A DNA stretch of 64,000 bases from Rhinopithecus roxellana (GCF_007565055.1 NC_044551.1:96998089-97062088), one strand, 5' to 3'; numbered from the stretch's first letter, positions 42,460-52,884 are shown. Numbers and translations are program-made. The notes: generated by a model from the sequence alone, not told the origin.

Positions 42460-44724
42460 GGAGACATTTGTGGCAGCAGTGATGGGGTTGTAGGTTGTTA
42501 GGTTCTTTGGTGGTAAGGGCTTTTGGGGTCCTCCTATTTTCAATTTCTCCATAATGGACAGACTTAGCCCAGGGGATTCCTCTTGCTGTCAGCTCTGACA
42601 TGTCCAACAAGCAGCTGTAATGGTACCGGGTTCCAGGTACAGGTGCTAGGGGAGGCTGTGGGGCTGGATTCCTGGGCTCAGGGTCTCATGAACCTTGAGG
42701 CACCTGGATCTTGGATGCAGGTTTGCTCTCTGGTATGGTTGGATGTAGGTTATCCAAAGAGTCATGATCTGTGACTCTGAGCCACCTCCTAGCAGCTCAG
42801 GCCCAGAGGTCCAGGTTGTATCTGTGATTCTACCCATGGGGGCAGGGCACAACACTGACATGACTCTGGGGAAGAAGGGGTGCTCTGGAGGTTTGGAAAC
42901 AGAAAGAAGGTTATGGTTACAATTTGGGAACCTCAGCCAATAGGGTTCAGTGGAATCTCAGGTCCCACGGTATGAGGCACCTTGCATTGGTAACTAGACC
43001 CTGGAATGGTGGGGCTCAGCTGTATCCCAGATTCTGTGAGACCAGGTGTAGTAGCAGCAAGTACTCCAGGGTGGTTGAGCGGTTGAGCACTGCTGTTATT
43101 TGCATCCTGAGGGGCAAGGAGCAGACACAGTGATGACTTTACTCCCCAGGGAGAGGGGTGTCTTAGCAGCTCAGACCCTCCGGGGCTAGTCTAGCTCTAG
43201 GGAAGCAGATACTAGAGTGTTTGGTCTGTAAGGTGGGATGTCTCAGCTCAGCCACTACTCTGTTCCCCTGAGATGTGAAGTACCACGTCAGCTAAGCCCC
43301 AGGATGTGTTGTTGCTCAGCCTGGCCAAGGCACCACCTCCCCAGCTCAGGCCTGGGGGTATGGCTGTTCTGGGCAGCCCAGACATCATTTCCCTGGGAGG
43401 CAAGGCACCACTTCAGCTTAGGTAGTAGGTTACATGACTGCTCTGGACAGCCAAGATAGTGTTTCTCCAGGAGGCAGGGTACTGCTTCAGCTCAGACCCA
43501 GAGAGGTGGGACTGACCTGGGCAGCCATAGCACCATTTCACTTGGATGTCTGGTGTTGTTTCTGCCCCAGCCCAAGGAAGCAAACTACAGCAGTGACTGG
43601 CAAGGGTTTTGGGAGTATCTCTTCCAAGGCACTATTTTCTTGGCAGGCAGAGTGCAGCTTAAGTTCAGGCCCCTAGGTGCAAGGGGCAGCAATGCCTGGA
43701 GAAGGGCAAATGGAGTACCTCTACTGAAGCACCATTTCCAGGAGGGAGTATACAGCTTTAGCTTGTGCCCAGGGGCAAGATTCTGTAGTACTAGAAGAGG
43801 TGGATGGAGCAGCTCTGCTTCAGCACTGTTTCCCCAGAAGGAAGTGCTGTGTTTTAGCTCCAGGTGCAGGGTACTATAGCAGCCTCTGGGAGGGGTTAAT
43901 AGGATAGTTCTGCCAACGCACCATTTTCCCAGGAGGCAGTGCACAGCTTTAGCTCAGGCCCCTAGGTGCAGGATGCAGGTATGACTGGAGAGGTAGATGG
44001 AGTGGTTTTGCCAAAGCACTGTTTCCCCAGAAGCGAGTGTGCAGCTCCAGCTCGGACCTGATGGGCAAAGTGCCACCAGGGCCCGGAGCCTAGGACGGGT
44101 AAGTAGAGTGGCTCCAGTACCACCTGGCCCCACAGGGATGGGTGTAACAGCTGGTTGTAGCTGGTCTTGAGGATGTTGGGCCACAAGGTAGGGGGTGGTT
44201 CTGGGCATTCATCCTGGAGCAAGACACCCCAGTCATAGTTTCAGTCCCGAGATTGTATAGTGAAGTAGTCCCACAGGCCACAGGGTGAGTCACGTGTGTG
44301 CTCCTTCTCTGGGGGACCACAGCTTTGTGGACTCCAGACAGCTCTCTCAGCTGGGCTTAATGCCTGTGAGAACTGCAGGGGACTCCAATGGTGAGAACTG
44401 GAAGAGCCCAGGGTGTTGCCAGGGGCACTGAGATCCTCTTGCCTACCTTACCTTTTCCCTGCAGGAAGAAGTTCCCCCTGGTTCTCAGCTGATCTTGGCT
44501 GGGGAATGAGGCGGTGGAGGTCAGGTGTTCTCTATTCTGTTCTTTGTGTTGTTATCCTAAGTTTCTGTGGTCACCTGGGTTTGTGTTACTCATTTGATGT
44601 ATTCTGGCACTGTCTTTTAGTTATTTTTGTTAAAGTGCAGTTGTTTATTTATTGTTTTGGTTGCCTTTGTTGGGGGGGATGAGTGCTAGGGGCTTCTAGT
44701 TGGCCATTTTGCTGATGTTGTCTC
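42460..44724 (-). promoter_or_regulatory. L1 5' UTR (ancestral internal promoter region)
   Basis: GC-richer block ending at the L1 5' terminus. In L1 this region carries the internal RNA polymerase II promoter. From about 43270 to 44060 it is built of imperfect units of roughly 80-100 bases that repeat words such as 'ggaggcagtgcacagcttta', 'agctcaggcccctaggtgc' and 'caccatttcc'. Many open frames occur here on both strands only because stop codons are rare in this composition. Confidence 0.75.
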
Positions 44725-44889
44725 TTAAAGTTCATAACTTTTATCAGGAGAACACATGCGTGCCATTAAAACATCCCTGCCATGCTCATTCATCAGCCAG
44801 GAGAAGCCCATTGGAAATGTGGCTTGATATGAAGATTGGATGAGGTTTTTGGAGCACAGAGCCTGGCTCTCTCAATTAAAGGCTCTCCC

Positions 44890-44971
44890 TCCACTTCAGA
44901 AAATCTATTATTTAACATGGCAGGAGAGCTTGTTCCCTTGAGCTGTGTGGTCTCAGGCCTGGGTAGGTCAC
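44890..44971 (-). pseudogene. Older antisense ERVL-type pol fragment, left of the provirus
   Basis: Aligns by eye with 25060-25150: 'gcttgttcccttgag' against 'gcttgtccctttgag', and 'gggtaggtcac' against 'gagtaggtcac'. The continuation lies to the right of the provirus at 51339. The last 5 bases, GTCAC, are the left target-site copy. Confidence 0.65.
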
Positions 44972-45268
44972 AGTCATGGTTAATACTGAGTGTATTGAAG
45001 GATACAAAGTATTGATCCTGGGTGTGTCTGTGAGGGTGTTGCCAAGAGAGATTAACATTTGAGTCAGTGGGCTGGAAAAGGCAGACCCACCCTTAATCTG
45101 GGTGGACACTGTCTAATCAGCTGCCAGCATGGCTAGAATATAAGCAGGCAAAAAAATGTGAAAAGAGAGACTGGCCTAGTCTCCAGGCCCACATCTTTCT
45201 CCCACGCTGGATGCTTCCTGCTCTCAAATATCAGACTCCAAGTTCTTCAATTTTGAAACTCGTACTGG
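44972..45268 (+). mobile_element. 5' LTR of the provirus, 3'-truncated
   Basis: About 297 bases from 'catggttaatactgagtg' to 'caagttcttcaattttgaaac'. Compared with the 3' LTR (446 bases) it lacks the last 150 bases or so, including the 'tccctctagagaatcctgac' end, and the primer-binding site is gone. The loss is a deletion across the LTR/internal joint after insertion. Confidence 0.88.
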
Positions 45269-45299
45269 CAGGAGTGGTTCTAGAGGAACAGAATATTAA

Positions 45300-47000
45300 G
45301 GATAGAGTTCTTTCATGGGATTTGGGGTTTCTAGAGTTGGCTGCTTAATATGATTAGACCCCAAAATGCTAAGGACTCTACTTCTAATGGTATGGAGAAC
45401 ATTGATAGTCCTTGACGTGAACTGTTTAGAGAGCTATGCAAAACAAATGCATTTGACACTCCTGATTCATCACTCATGAGAAACAATGAGTTTAGTGACG
45501 CTATACATAATGACCTTTGATCATATGTGGAGAACAAAGGAATATAACAAAACTGGTTGGTTGCTCCTAAGTTCAGTGGACAAAGTGATGAAACTCAGGA
45601 ATTCTATCTCCTGGCTTCAGAAGCAGATACTGGGCCTCAAATCTGCTAAGGTTGTCCTGAGTGAGAGTCTTATTTCCTGTAGAGAAAGAACTGAAATTGT
45701 GGAAAAACAGACACAAGCTCTTATCATGCGAGTGGTTGACCTGCAATGAAAGGTGCATGCACAGCCTCGTCAGGTGTCTACTGTTAAAGTCAGGACATTG
45801 ATTGGAAAAGAGTGGGACCCTGCAACTTGGAATGGGGATGTGAGGGAGGACCGTGATGAAGCTGGGGACAATGAGCTCTGATGAACCTTTTTTGCCAGAA
45901 GGAACAGCTTCCCCATCCCCAGTATTGGCAACATCCCCTCCTAGACCTATGCTGCCATCAGCCTTTCCAACTTTGTCTGAGGAGATAAACCCTGCACTGC
46001 CTGAGGCAACAGGAATGGCCTACCTGGAGGCAGCTGCCAGGCAAGATAATGTTGACTCTCCTCGGGAGCCACCCCCAACACCCCGTTTGCTTCTAGACCT
46101 GTAACTAGACTAAAGTCCAGGTGGGCCCCTAGAGGTGAGGGTGAGAGTGTCACCCATGAGGAGGTGTGCTACACTTGAAAAGAACTGCTTGAGTTTTCTA
46201 ATTTATATAAACAGAAATCTGGAGAACAGGCATGGGAGTGGATATTAAGGGTGTGGGATAATGGGGAAAGGAACATAGAGTTGGATCAGGCTGAATTTAT
46301 TGATTTGGGCCCACTAAATAGGGACTCTACTTTTAATGTTGTAGATCAGGGAGTTAAAAAAGATTTATTTGCTTGGTTAGTTGACATACAGACTAAAAGA
46401 TGGCCCACTGTGAACAAGCTGGAAATGCCTGATCTCCCTTGGTTTAATGTAGAGGAAGGGATCAAAAGGCTTAGAGAGATTGGGATGTTAGAATGGATTA
46501 GTCACTTTAGACCTACTCATCCTAGCTAGGGGATGGGGGGGGCGGTCCAGAAGATATACCCTTGACTAATGCCTTGCAAAACAGATTTGTGAGGGCAGCA
46601 CCTGCATCTTTGAAGAGCCTTGTAATTGCTCTTCTCTGTATGTTAGATAAACAGCGGGAACTGCAGTCACTCAATTACAAAATTTAAATACAATGGGAAT
46701 AATTTAATCCCAACGTGTCGGGGACCAAGTGGTAGCACTCAACCATCAAAGGCAAGGTGGGTGTAGTTACTGTAATGGACAGCAGAGGCAAAGTGGCAAT
46801 CAGAATAGTCTGACTCGTGTAGAGCTCTGGCATTGGCTAATTAGTCACGGTGCTCCTAGAAGTGAAATTGATAGGAAGCCTACCGCATTCCTACTTACTT
46901 TATATAAGCAGAAAATTTCTGGTTCAAATGGATAAAAGACTAATTTGAATTATAAAAACAGAGAATCACAGACCCTCAGTCAATTTCCAGACTTGAGCCA
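45300..47000 (+). pseudogene. gag: gag remnant of the provirus
   Basis: Capsid-coding region of the element, between the LTR and protease. It survives as short plus frames: 45486-45749 (KLRNSISWLQKQILGLKSAK), 45853-46104 (proline-rich), 46251-46529 (LPWFNVEEGIKRLREIGMLEW) and 46729-46935 (a Cys pair, CSYC, in a Gln-rich stretch). No single frame covers it and I do not see a complete zinc knuckle. Assignment rests on position before protease and on the general look of the pieces. Confidence 0.75.
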
Positions 47001-47029
47001 GTTTACAGACACAGAACCCCTTGAATGAA

Positions 47030-47430
47030 GGGGAGGACTTGTCCCCTTGAGGAAGGACCCCACTACGTTACCGACGATTTGTGCAGTGAATCCTTCTCCC
47101 ATCCTTCCCCAAGGAGACCTCTGGCCTTTTACCAGGGTAACTGTGCCCTGGGGCAAGGGAAATGATCAGACATTTGGGGAGGCTACTGGACACTAGCTCT
47201 GAGCTGATGTTGATTCCAGGGGACCCAAAACGTCATTATGGTCCTCCGGTTAAAGTAGGAGCTTGTGGAAGTCAGGTAATTAATGGAATTTTAGGTCAGT
47301 TCTGACTTACAGTGAGTCCAGTGGGTCCCTGGACTCATCCTGTGGTCATGTCCCCAGTGCCAGAATGCATAATTGGCATAGACATACTTAGCAGCTAGCA
47401 GAACCCCCACATTGGCTCCCTGACTGTTAG
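47030..47430 (+). pseudogene. pro: Retroviral aspartic protease remnant
   Basis: The translation around 47187-47225 reads LLDTSSELMLIPGD. Retroviral proteases carry a D-T/S-G catalytic triad; here the third residue is Ser. Whether that is decay or lineage variation cannot be told from one copy. The region lies between gag and reverse transcriptase as expected. Confidence 0.72.
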
Positions 47431-47431
47431 G

Positions 47432-48740
47432 GTGAGGGATATTATGGTAGGAAAGGCCAAATGGAAACCTCTAGAGCTTCCTCTGCTTAGAAAAATAGTA
47501 AATCAAAAACAATGTTGCATCGCTGGAGGGATTGCAGAGATTAGTGCCACCATCAAGGAATTGAAAGATACAGGAGTGGTGATTCCCACCGCATCCCTGT
47601 TCAGCTCTCCCATTTGGCCTGTGCTGAAGACAGATGCATCTTGGGAAATGACAGTGGATTATCATAAGCTTAACCAAGTTGTGACTCCATTTGCAGCTGC
47701 TGTACCAGATGTGGTTTCATTACTTGAGCAAATTAACTTATCTCCTGGCACCTGGTATGCAGCCATTGACTTGGGAAATGACTCTTTCTCCATTCCTGTC
47801 CATAATGTCCACTGGAAGCAATTTGCCCTCAGCTGGAAAGGCCAGCAATGTGCCTTTACTGTCCTACCTCAGCGGTATATCAACTCTCTGGCTTTGTGTC
47901 ATAATCTTATTTGAAGAGACCTTGATTGCTTTTCACTTCCACAAGATATCACACTGGTCGATTACATTGATGACATTGTGCTGATTGGATCCATTATGTG
48001 AGCAAGAAGTAGCAAACACATTGGATTTATTGGTGAGACATTTGTGTGCCGGAGGATGGGAAATAAATCTGACTAACATTCAGGGACCTTCTACCTCAGT
48101 AAAATATCTAGGAGTCCAGTAGTGTGGCCTGTTGAGATATTCCTTCTAAGGTGAAGGATAAGATGCATTTGGCCCCTCCTACAACTAAGAAAGAGGCAAG
48201 TAGTGAACCCATTTGGATTTTGGAGGCAACACAGTCCTTATCTGGGTGTGTTACTCTGGCCCATTTATTGAATGACCCGAAAGGCTGCCAGTTTTGAGTG
48301 GGGTCCGGAACAGGAGAAGGTTCTACAACAGGTTCAGGCTGCTGTGCAAGCTGCTCTGCCACTTGGGCCATATGACCCAGCAGATCCAATGACCCAGCAG
48401 ATCCAATGGTGCTTGAGGTGTCAGTGGCAGATAGGGATGCTGCTTCGAGCCTTTGGCAGGACCCCATAGGTGAATCACAGTGGAGGCCTCTAGGATTTTG
48501 GAGCAAGACCCTGCCATCTTCTGCAGATAACTACTCTTTTTTTGAGAAACGGCTCTTGGCCTGTTACTGGGCTTTGGTGGAAACTGAATGTTTGACTATG
48601 GGTCATCAAGTCACCATGCGACCTCAGCTGCCTATCAAGAACTGGGTGCTTTCTGACCCATCTGGCCATAAAATGGGTCATGCACAGTGGCATTCCATCA
48701 TCAAATGGAAGTGGCATACACGTGATTGGGCTTGAACAGG
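47432..48740 (+). pseudogene. pol: Reverse transcriptase of the provirus, interrupted
   Basis: Copies RNA to DNA in the viral cycle. The frame at 47432-47914 carries SPIWPVLKTDASWEMTVDYH, then AAIDLGNDSF (first catalytic Asp region) and VLPQRYINS, where most retroviral enzymes have LPQG. It ends at a TGA at 47912-47914. The YIDD catalytic box follows at 47963-47974 in the same reading frame, so the break is a point nonsense change and not a frameshift. A second in-frame TGA lies at 47999-48001. Later frames (48272-48469, 48406-48735) carry the thumb and connection region and switch phase. Confidence 0.9.
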
Positions 48741-48771
48741 TCCTGAAGGCACAAGTAAGTTACATGAGGAA

Positions 48772-49330
48772 GTGGCTCAAAGGCCCATGGTCTCCACTCC
48801 TGGTACCCTGCCTTCTGTCTCCTACCCTGTACCCATGGCCTCATGGGGAGTTCCCTATGACCAGTTGACAGAGGAAGAGAAGACTAGGGCCTGGTTCACA
48901 GATGGTTCTGCAAGATATGCAGGCACCACTCAAAAGTGGACAGCTGCAGCACTATAGCCCCGTTCTAGGACATCCCTGAAGGACAGAGGTGAAGGAAAAT
49001 CTTCCCAGTGGGCAGAACTTTGAGCAGCATACCTGGTCGTGCACTTTGCATGGAAGGAGAAGTGGCCAGATGTGCAATTATATACTGATTCATGGGCTGT
49101 AGCCAATGGTTTGGCTGGATGGTCAGGGACTTGGAAGAAGCATGATTGGAAAAATAGTGACAAAGAAATCTGTGGAGGAGGTATGTGGATGGACCTCTCT
49201 GAGTGGTCAAAAAACTGTGAAGATATTTGTATCCCATGTGAGTGCTCACCAGCAGGTGACCTCAGCAGAGGAGGATTTTAATAATCAAGTGAATAGGATG
49301 ATCCAATCTGTGGACACCACCTAGCCTCTT
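48772..49330 (+). pseudogene. pol: RNase H domain of the provirus, interrupted
   Basis: RNase H removes the RNA strand during reverse transcription. The plus frame at 48772-48957 has LTEEEKTRAWFTDGSARYAG, the DGS catalytic Asp context. After a stop, the frame at 49039-49281 has LYTDSWAVANGLAGW, a second catalytic-type Asp context. The breaks are a stop at 48955-48957 and a phase change near 49200. The fragment at 7985-8415 (minus) is a diverged copy of this region. Confidence 0.88.
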
Positions 49331-49339
49331 TCCCCAACC

Positions 49340-50035
49340 ACCGCTGTCATTGCCCAATGGACCCATGAACAAAGTGGCCATGGTGGCAGGGATAGAGGTT
49401 ATGCATGGGATCAGCAACAGGGTTTCCCCTCACCAAGGCTGACCTGGCTATGGCAGCTGCTGAGTGCCCAATTTGCCAGCAGCAGAGATCAACACAGCAT
49501 TCTCTATGGCACCATTCCTCGGGGTGATCAGCCAGCTACCTGGTGGCAGGTTGATTATATTGGACCTCTTCCATTATGGAAAGGGCAGAGGTTTGTCCTC
49601 AATGGAATAGACACTTACTCTGGATATGAGTTTGCCTATCCTGCACACAACGCTTCTGCCAAGACTACCATCTGTGGACTCACAGAATGCCTTATCCACC
49701 ATCATGGCATTCCACACAGCATTGCCTCTGACCAAGGCACTCACTTTATGGGTAAAGAAGAGTGGCAGTGGGTTCATGCTCATGGAATTCACTGGTCTTA
49801 TCATGTTCCCCTATCATCCTGAGGCAGCTGGATTGATAAAACGGTATAATGGCCTTTTGAAGTCCCAATTACAACGCCAACTAGGTGACCATAGTTGGCA
49901 GGGCTGGGACAAAGTTCTCCAGAAGGCCGTGTATGCTCTGAATCTGTGTCCAATATATGGTACCATTTCTCCCATAGCCAGGATTTACAGGTCCAGGAAT
50001 CATGGGGTGGAAATGGAAGTGACACCACTTACCAT
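49340..50035 (+). pseudogene. pol: Integrase domain of the provirus, frameshifted
   Basis: Integrase joins viral DNA to the host. Seen in order: HEQSGHGG (His pair) at about 49366-49389 and CPICQQQ (Cys pair) at 49466-49486, which form the zinc-binding fold; VDYIGPL near 49550 (first catalytic Asp); ASDQGTHF near 49725-49750 (second Asp); and YHPEAAGLIKRYNGLLKSQL near 49810-49870 (catalytic Glu). The second Asp and the Glu lie in different frames, with a shift at about 49805. The three acidic residues are all still encoded, but not in one frame. Confidence 0.9.
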
Positions 50036-50390
50036 CACCCCTAGTGATCCATTAGCAAAATTTTTGCTTCCTTTTCCCTTGACATTACGTTCTGCTGGCC
50101 TAGAGGTCCTAGTTCCAGAGGGAGTAACACTGCCACCAGGAGACACAATTCCATTAAACTGGAAGTTAAGATTGCTACTTGAACACTTTGGGCTCCTCCT
50201 ATCTTTAAGTCAACAGGCTAAGGGAATTACAGTATTGGCTGGGGTGCTTGACCTGGACTATCAAGATGAAATCAGTCCATTACTCCACAATGGAGGTAAG
50301 GAAGATTATGCATGGAATGCAGGAGATCCATTAGGGCGTCTCTTAGTATTACCATGCCCTGTGATTAAGGTCAGTGGGAAACTACAATAG
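50036..50390 (+). pseudogene. dUTPase domain of the provirus
   Basis: dUTPase hydrolyses dUTP and keeps uracil out of viral DNA. In the 254-codon frame at 49626-50390 it follows integrase directly: GLEVLVPEGVTLPPGD, then IPLNWKLRL, then GVLDLDYQDEI (resembling the third dUTPase motif) and a C-terminal YAWNAGDPLGRLLVLPCP stretch. This is one of the longest uninterrupted parts of the element. A dUTPase downstream of integrase is a feature of ERVL and supports the HERV-L assignment. The catalytic state was not tested; several positions differ from the usual motif. Confidence 0.88.
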
Positions 50391-50892
50391 CCCAACCCAG
50401 GCAGGACTACAAATGACCCAGAGCCTTTAGGAATGAAGGTTTGGGTCACTCCCCCAGGAAAAAACCCCGACCTGCTGAGATGCTTGCTGAAGGGAAAGTT
50501 AATACAGAATGGGTAGTAGAATAAGGTAATCATCAATACCAGCTACAACCACGTGACCAGCTGCAGAAATGAGGACTGTAACTGTCATAAGTACTTCCTC
50601 CTTCTTTTGTTAAAAACATGTTTGTGCATGTACACACTTATACTAAGAAAATATCATTTGGTTTCCTTTCTCCTTTATCATGTGACATAAGATTTATTGA
50701 CTTCACATCAGCATTTAAGTATTGTTAACTTTATGTAATAGTACTTGGGTTGGTGTTTGGTGTGTTTCCGGTTGTACAAAGGATAGTTGTATTATGTTAG
50801 GTATAATTATGACCTTATTATTGCCTTTATTTGAAGATTATGTATGATCTTAGGAAACGTGTATGGGTTCAAGTTGAGAAGGGATGGACTTG
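50391..50892 (+). other. Provirus 3' noncoding spacer, no env
   Basis: About 500 bases between the dUTPase stop and the 3' LTR. I see no envelope-like frame, signal peptide or transmembrane segment. It ends in the purine-rich 'gttgagaagggatgga', the likely polypurine tract that primes plus-strand synthesis. Confidence 0.75.
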
Positions 50893-51338
50893 TGATGGTT
50901 AATAGTGAGTGTCAACTTGATTGGGCCGAAGGATACAAAGTATTGATCCTGGGTATGTCTGTGAGGGTGTTGCCAAGGGAGATTAACGTGTGAGTCAATG
51001 GGCTGGGAAAGGCAGAACCACCCGTAATCTGGGTGGGCACTATCTAATCAGCTGCCAGCATGGGTAGGATAAAAGCAGGCAGAAAAATGTGAAAAGAGAG
51101 ACTGGCCTAGCCTCCTGGCCTACATCATTTTCCCGTGCTGGATGCTTCCTGCCCTTGAACATTGGACTCCAAGTTCTTCAGTTTTGGAACTTGGAGTGAC
51201 TCTCCTTGCTCCTCAGCCCACAGATGGCCTATTGTGAGACTTTGTGATCATGTGAGTTAATAATTAATAAACTCCTCTCTCTATATATGTATATATATTC
51301 CATTAGTTCTGTCCCTCTAGAGAATCCTGACTAATACA
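50893..51338 (+). mobile_element. 3' LTR of the provirus (MLT2 type), full length
   Basis: 446 bases from 'tgatggttaatagtgagtg' to 'gaatcctgactaataca'. It carries an AATAAA-type word ('aattaataaactcctc') near 51265, the likely polyadenylation signal. It differs from the 5' LTR at many positions in the shared part, which indicates an old insertion. Confidence 0.93.
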
Positions 51339-51620
51339 GTCACTGTTGCTGGAATATCAGTGGATGTAGCCAGGTTGGCCTTTGAGGGGAGACTCATTAT
51401 TATCAAGACCACGCAGTGTCCACCATGCTGTCATAGCTTCTTTGTTCATGAGTCCATTGGATAAGAATGGACCAACAAAGGAAGGAGATGATTTGCAGAG
51501 CAGTTCATCCTGGTAAATGATGGTAGTCCTTGGTGGTCAGCTCTGAGGAGAGGGTTTCAGCAGTCTCCCTTAAAGGTTTCTTAAAGATTTCTCAAACCCT
51601 TTCACATAAGGGGCTCCTGG
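51339..51620 (-). pseudogene. Older antisense ERVL-type pol fragment, right of the provirus
   Basis: Continues the fragment at 44890-44971. It matches 25140-25440 in order: 'gtcactgttgctggaata', 'gagactcattattatcaag', 'gttcatgagtccattgga', 'ctggtaaatgatgg'. Its complement lines up with the zinc-finger part of the provirus integrase (the stretch around 'caatggactcatgaacaaag'). It begins with the right copy of GTCAC. Confidence 0.75.
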
Positions 51621-52884
51621 ATGGTGAAATGACACGCCTGGAAACTGTGAACAATGACAACTGCTACACAGTGTATCAAATATATCAAATGTCTGAAATG
51701 TCCCCTTCCTTGGATACTGTCTTCTTGAGTTCTCCATCCTTTTGTTCTCTTTTAGGCTGGGAGCAAGAAGGGAAGAAAGAAAATGACTACTGCTCCTAAC
51801 AATGTCAATGACCTTTGTTGTTTTAAGGCTCCTTTTTTTTTCACTTCTGTCACTCCTTCTTATCCCTTCTCCTCCAAGACTGGAGTCATCAATCACCTCC
51901 TATCTTTCTTTCCTGCAACTTGCTCTATATGTGTTTCTGGCTTTGACTTCCTTAGCTTATACTAATCGAGGGACACTTCCCAATCCATTATTTTTGTTGT
52001 TGTCCAGAGTAAGTTTTCAAAACTCCCTCCCATTCCATGGAAAATGTCTCGAAGCACTCATTTTTTGTCATCTTGCTTGCTCTACCAAATTGCCTGTTTT
52101 TACCACCCGATCAAACACAGTGAGAAAATCAAGAGGCGAGCACTTCATTCCCGGCGAATGATGAAATGAATACTGATGAATTCCTTGTTCTTAATGGCCT
52201 GGGTATGACAACTACCACTTCAGCAGTTTTGTCTTCATTGATTTGGCTCCACACTTGATTTTCTAGTCAATTTTTCCAGTTGACCCCATATCCACTAAAA
52301 CACTCACTGATATTTTAAAATTTCCTCATCAGCTATTTTCCATTCAAGTGTGCTGAAAATTGACATGTTTTCACAGAAGACCACCATTAAAATGATTAAA
52401 TATTGAACATGTATATATTCAGCCAGCTGTGAACAGAGAAGCCCAGTTTCTCAATCAGGTTTTCAGTATGTCTTCTGGGTTTATTAAATTATGCCATTTG
52501 AAGGTTTCGCTTGGTTAGGACACCTTTTATATTTGTCCTCTCTTTTTGACCTAAAGCACTTCTGAAAATATTGACATCTAAGAGCTGTATCAAATCTCTC
52601 CTCTTACTTGAGTTTCACCTTTTGATGGATTGCTAACATTGGCTTAAAGGTCTTACAAATTTTTTTGCTTTTTTAAATTGTACATTTCCTTGTAGAGACC
52701 CTAGCAAAGATTTCTGTCTTTTTAGATGCAGACAATTCTGATTACATTCTAACAATTTTTAATGATTGATTTAAATATTGCTTTGAAACTAATCTTTCAT
52801 GTATTTACTGCTAACAGATTTCTCTTATGAGACATTAAAGTTAATTTGTTATCCATTTGATATGTATTTTTTTTTTTTGAGAAA
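51621..52884. other. Unassigned sequence
   Basis: About 1.25 kb. Overlapping plus frames at 51783-52161 show no recognisable domain. Parts of 51800-52330 have the pyrimidine-rich look of an old L2, which I cannot support further. Confidence 0.38.

Larger units (their letters stand above)
36855..44724 (-). mobile_element. Full-length old L1 (L1MA/L1PB-type) with target-site duplications
   Basis: One antisense L1 from 3' UTR (36855) to 5' end ('ggccattttgctgatg' then 'ttgtctc' at 44724). It is flanked by a 17-base duplication with one mismatch: ttaaagtttataacttt at 36838-36854 and ttaaagttcataacttt at 44725-44741. Parts by position: 3' UTR to about 37.6 kb, ORF2 remnant to about 41.63 kb, ORF1 C-terminal half to about 42.36 kb, inverted duplicate 42.37-42.46 kb, then a GC-rich 5' UTR of about 2.26 kb. 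AluY copies at 38770 and 39691 are later insertions. Both frames are broken, so it is inactive. Confidence 0.88.
44972..51338 (+). mobile_element. HERVL: HERV-L-type provirus (ERVL, class III)
   Basis: A complete insertion in sense orientation flanked by the perfect 5-base duplication GTCAC (44967-44971 and 51339-51343); ERVL elements make 5-base duplications. Order: truncated 5' LTR, gag remnant, protease, reverse transcriptase, RNase H, integrase, dUTPase, noncoding spacer, full 3' LTR. A dUTPase after integrase and the absence of env are the HERV-L hallmarks. Every frame is interrupted, so no protein can be made in full. The LTRs match the MLT2 type and two further solo copies in this window (30941, 55137). 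Confidence 0.95.

Noticed and set aside
43238..44320. Cluster of 73-119-codon frames on both strands in GC-rich DNA, like a coding island or CpG island
   Set aside because: The region is the L1 5' UTR. Frames overlap on both strands and follow the repeat units, not codons.
50391..50892. Possible env gene between dUTPase and the 3' LTR
   Set aside because: Too short, with no signal peptide, transmembrane segment or long frame. HERV-L elements are known to lack env.
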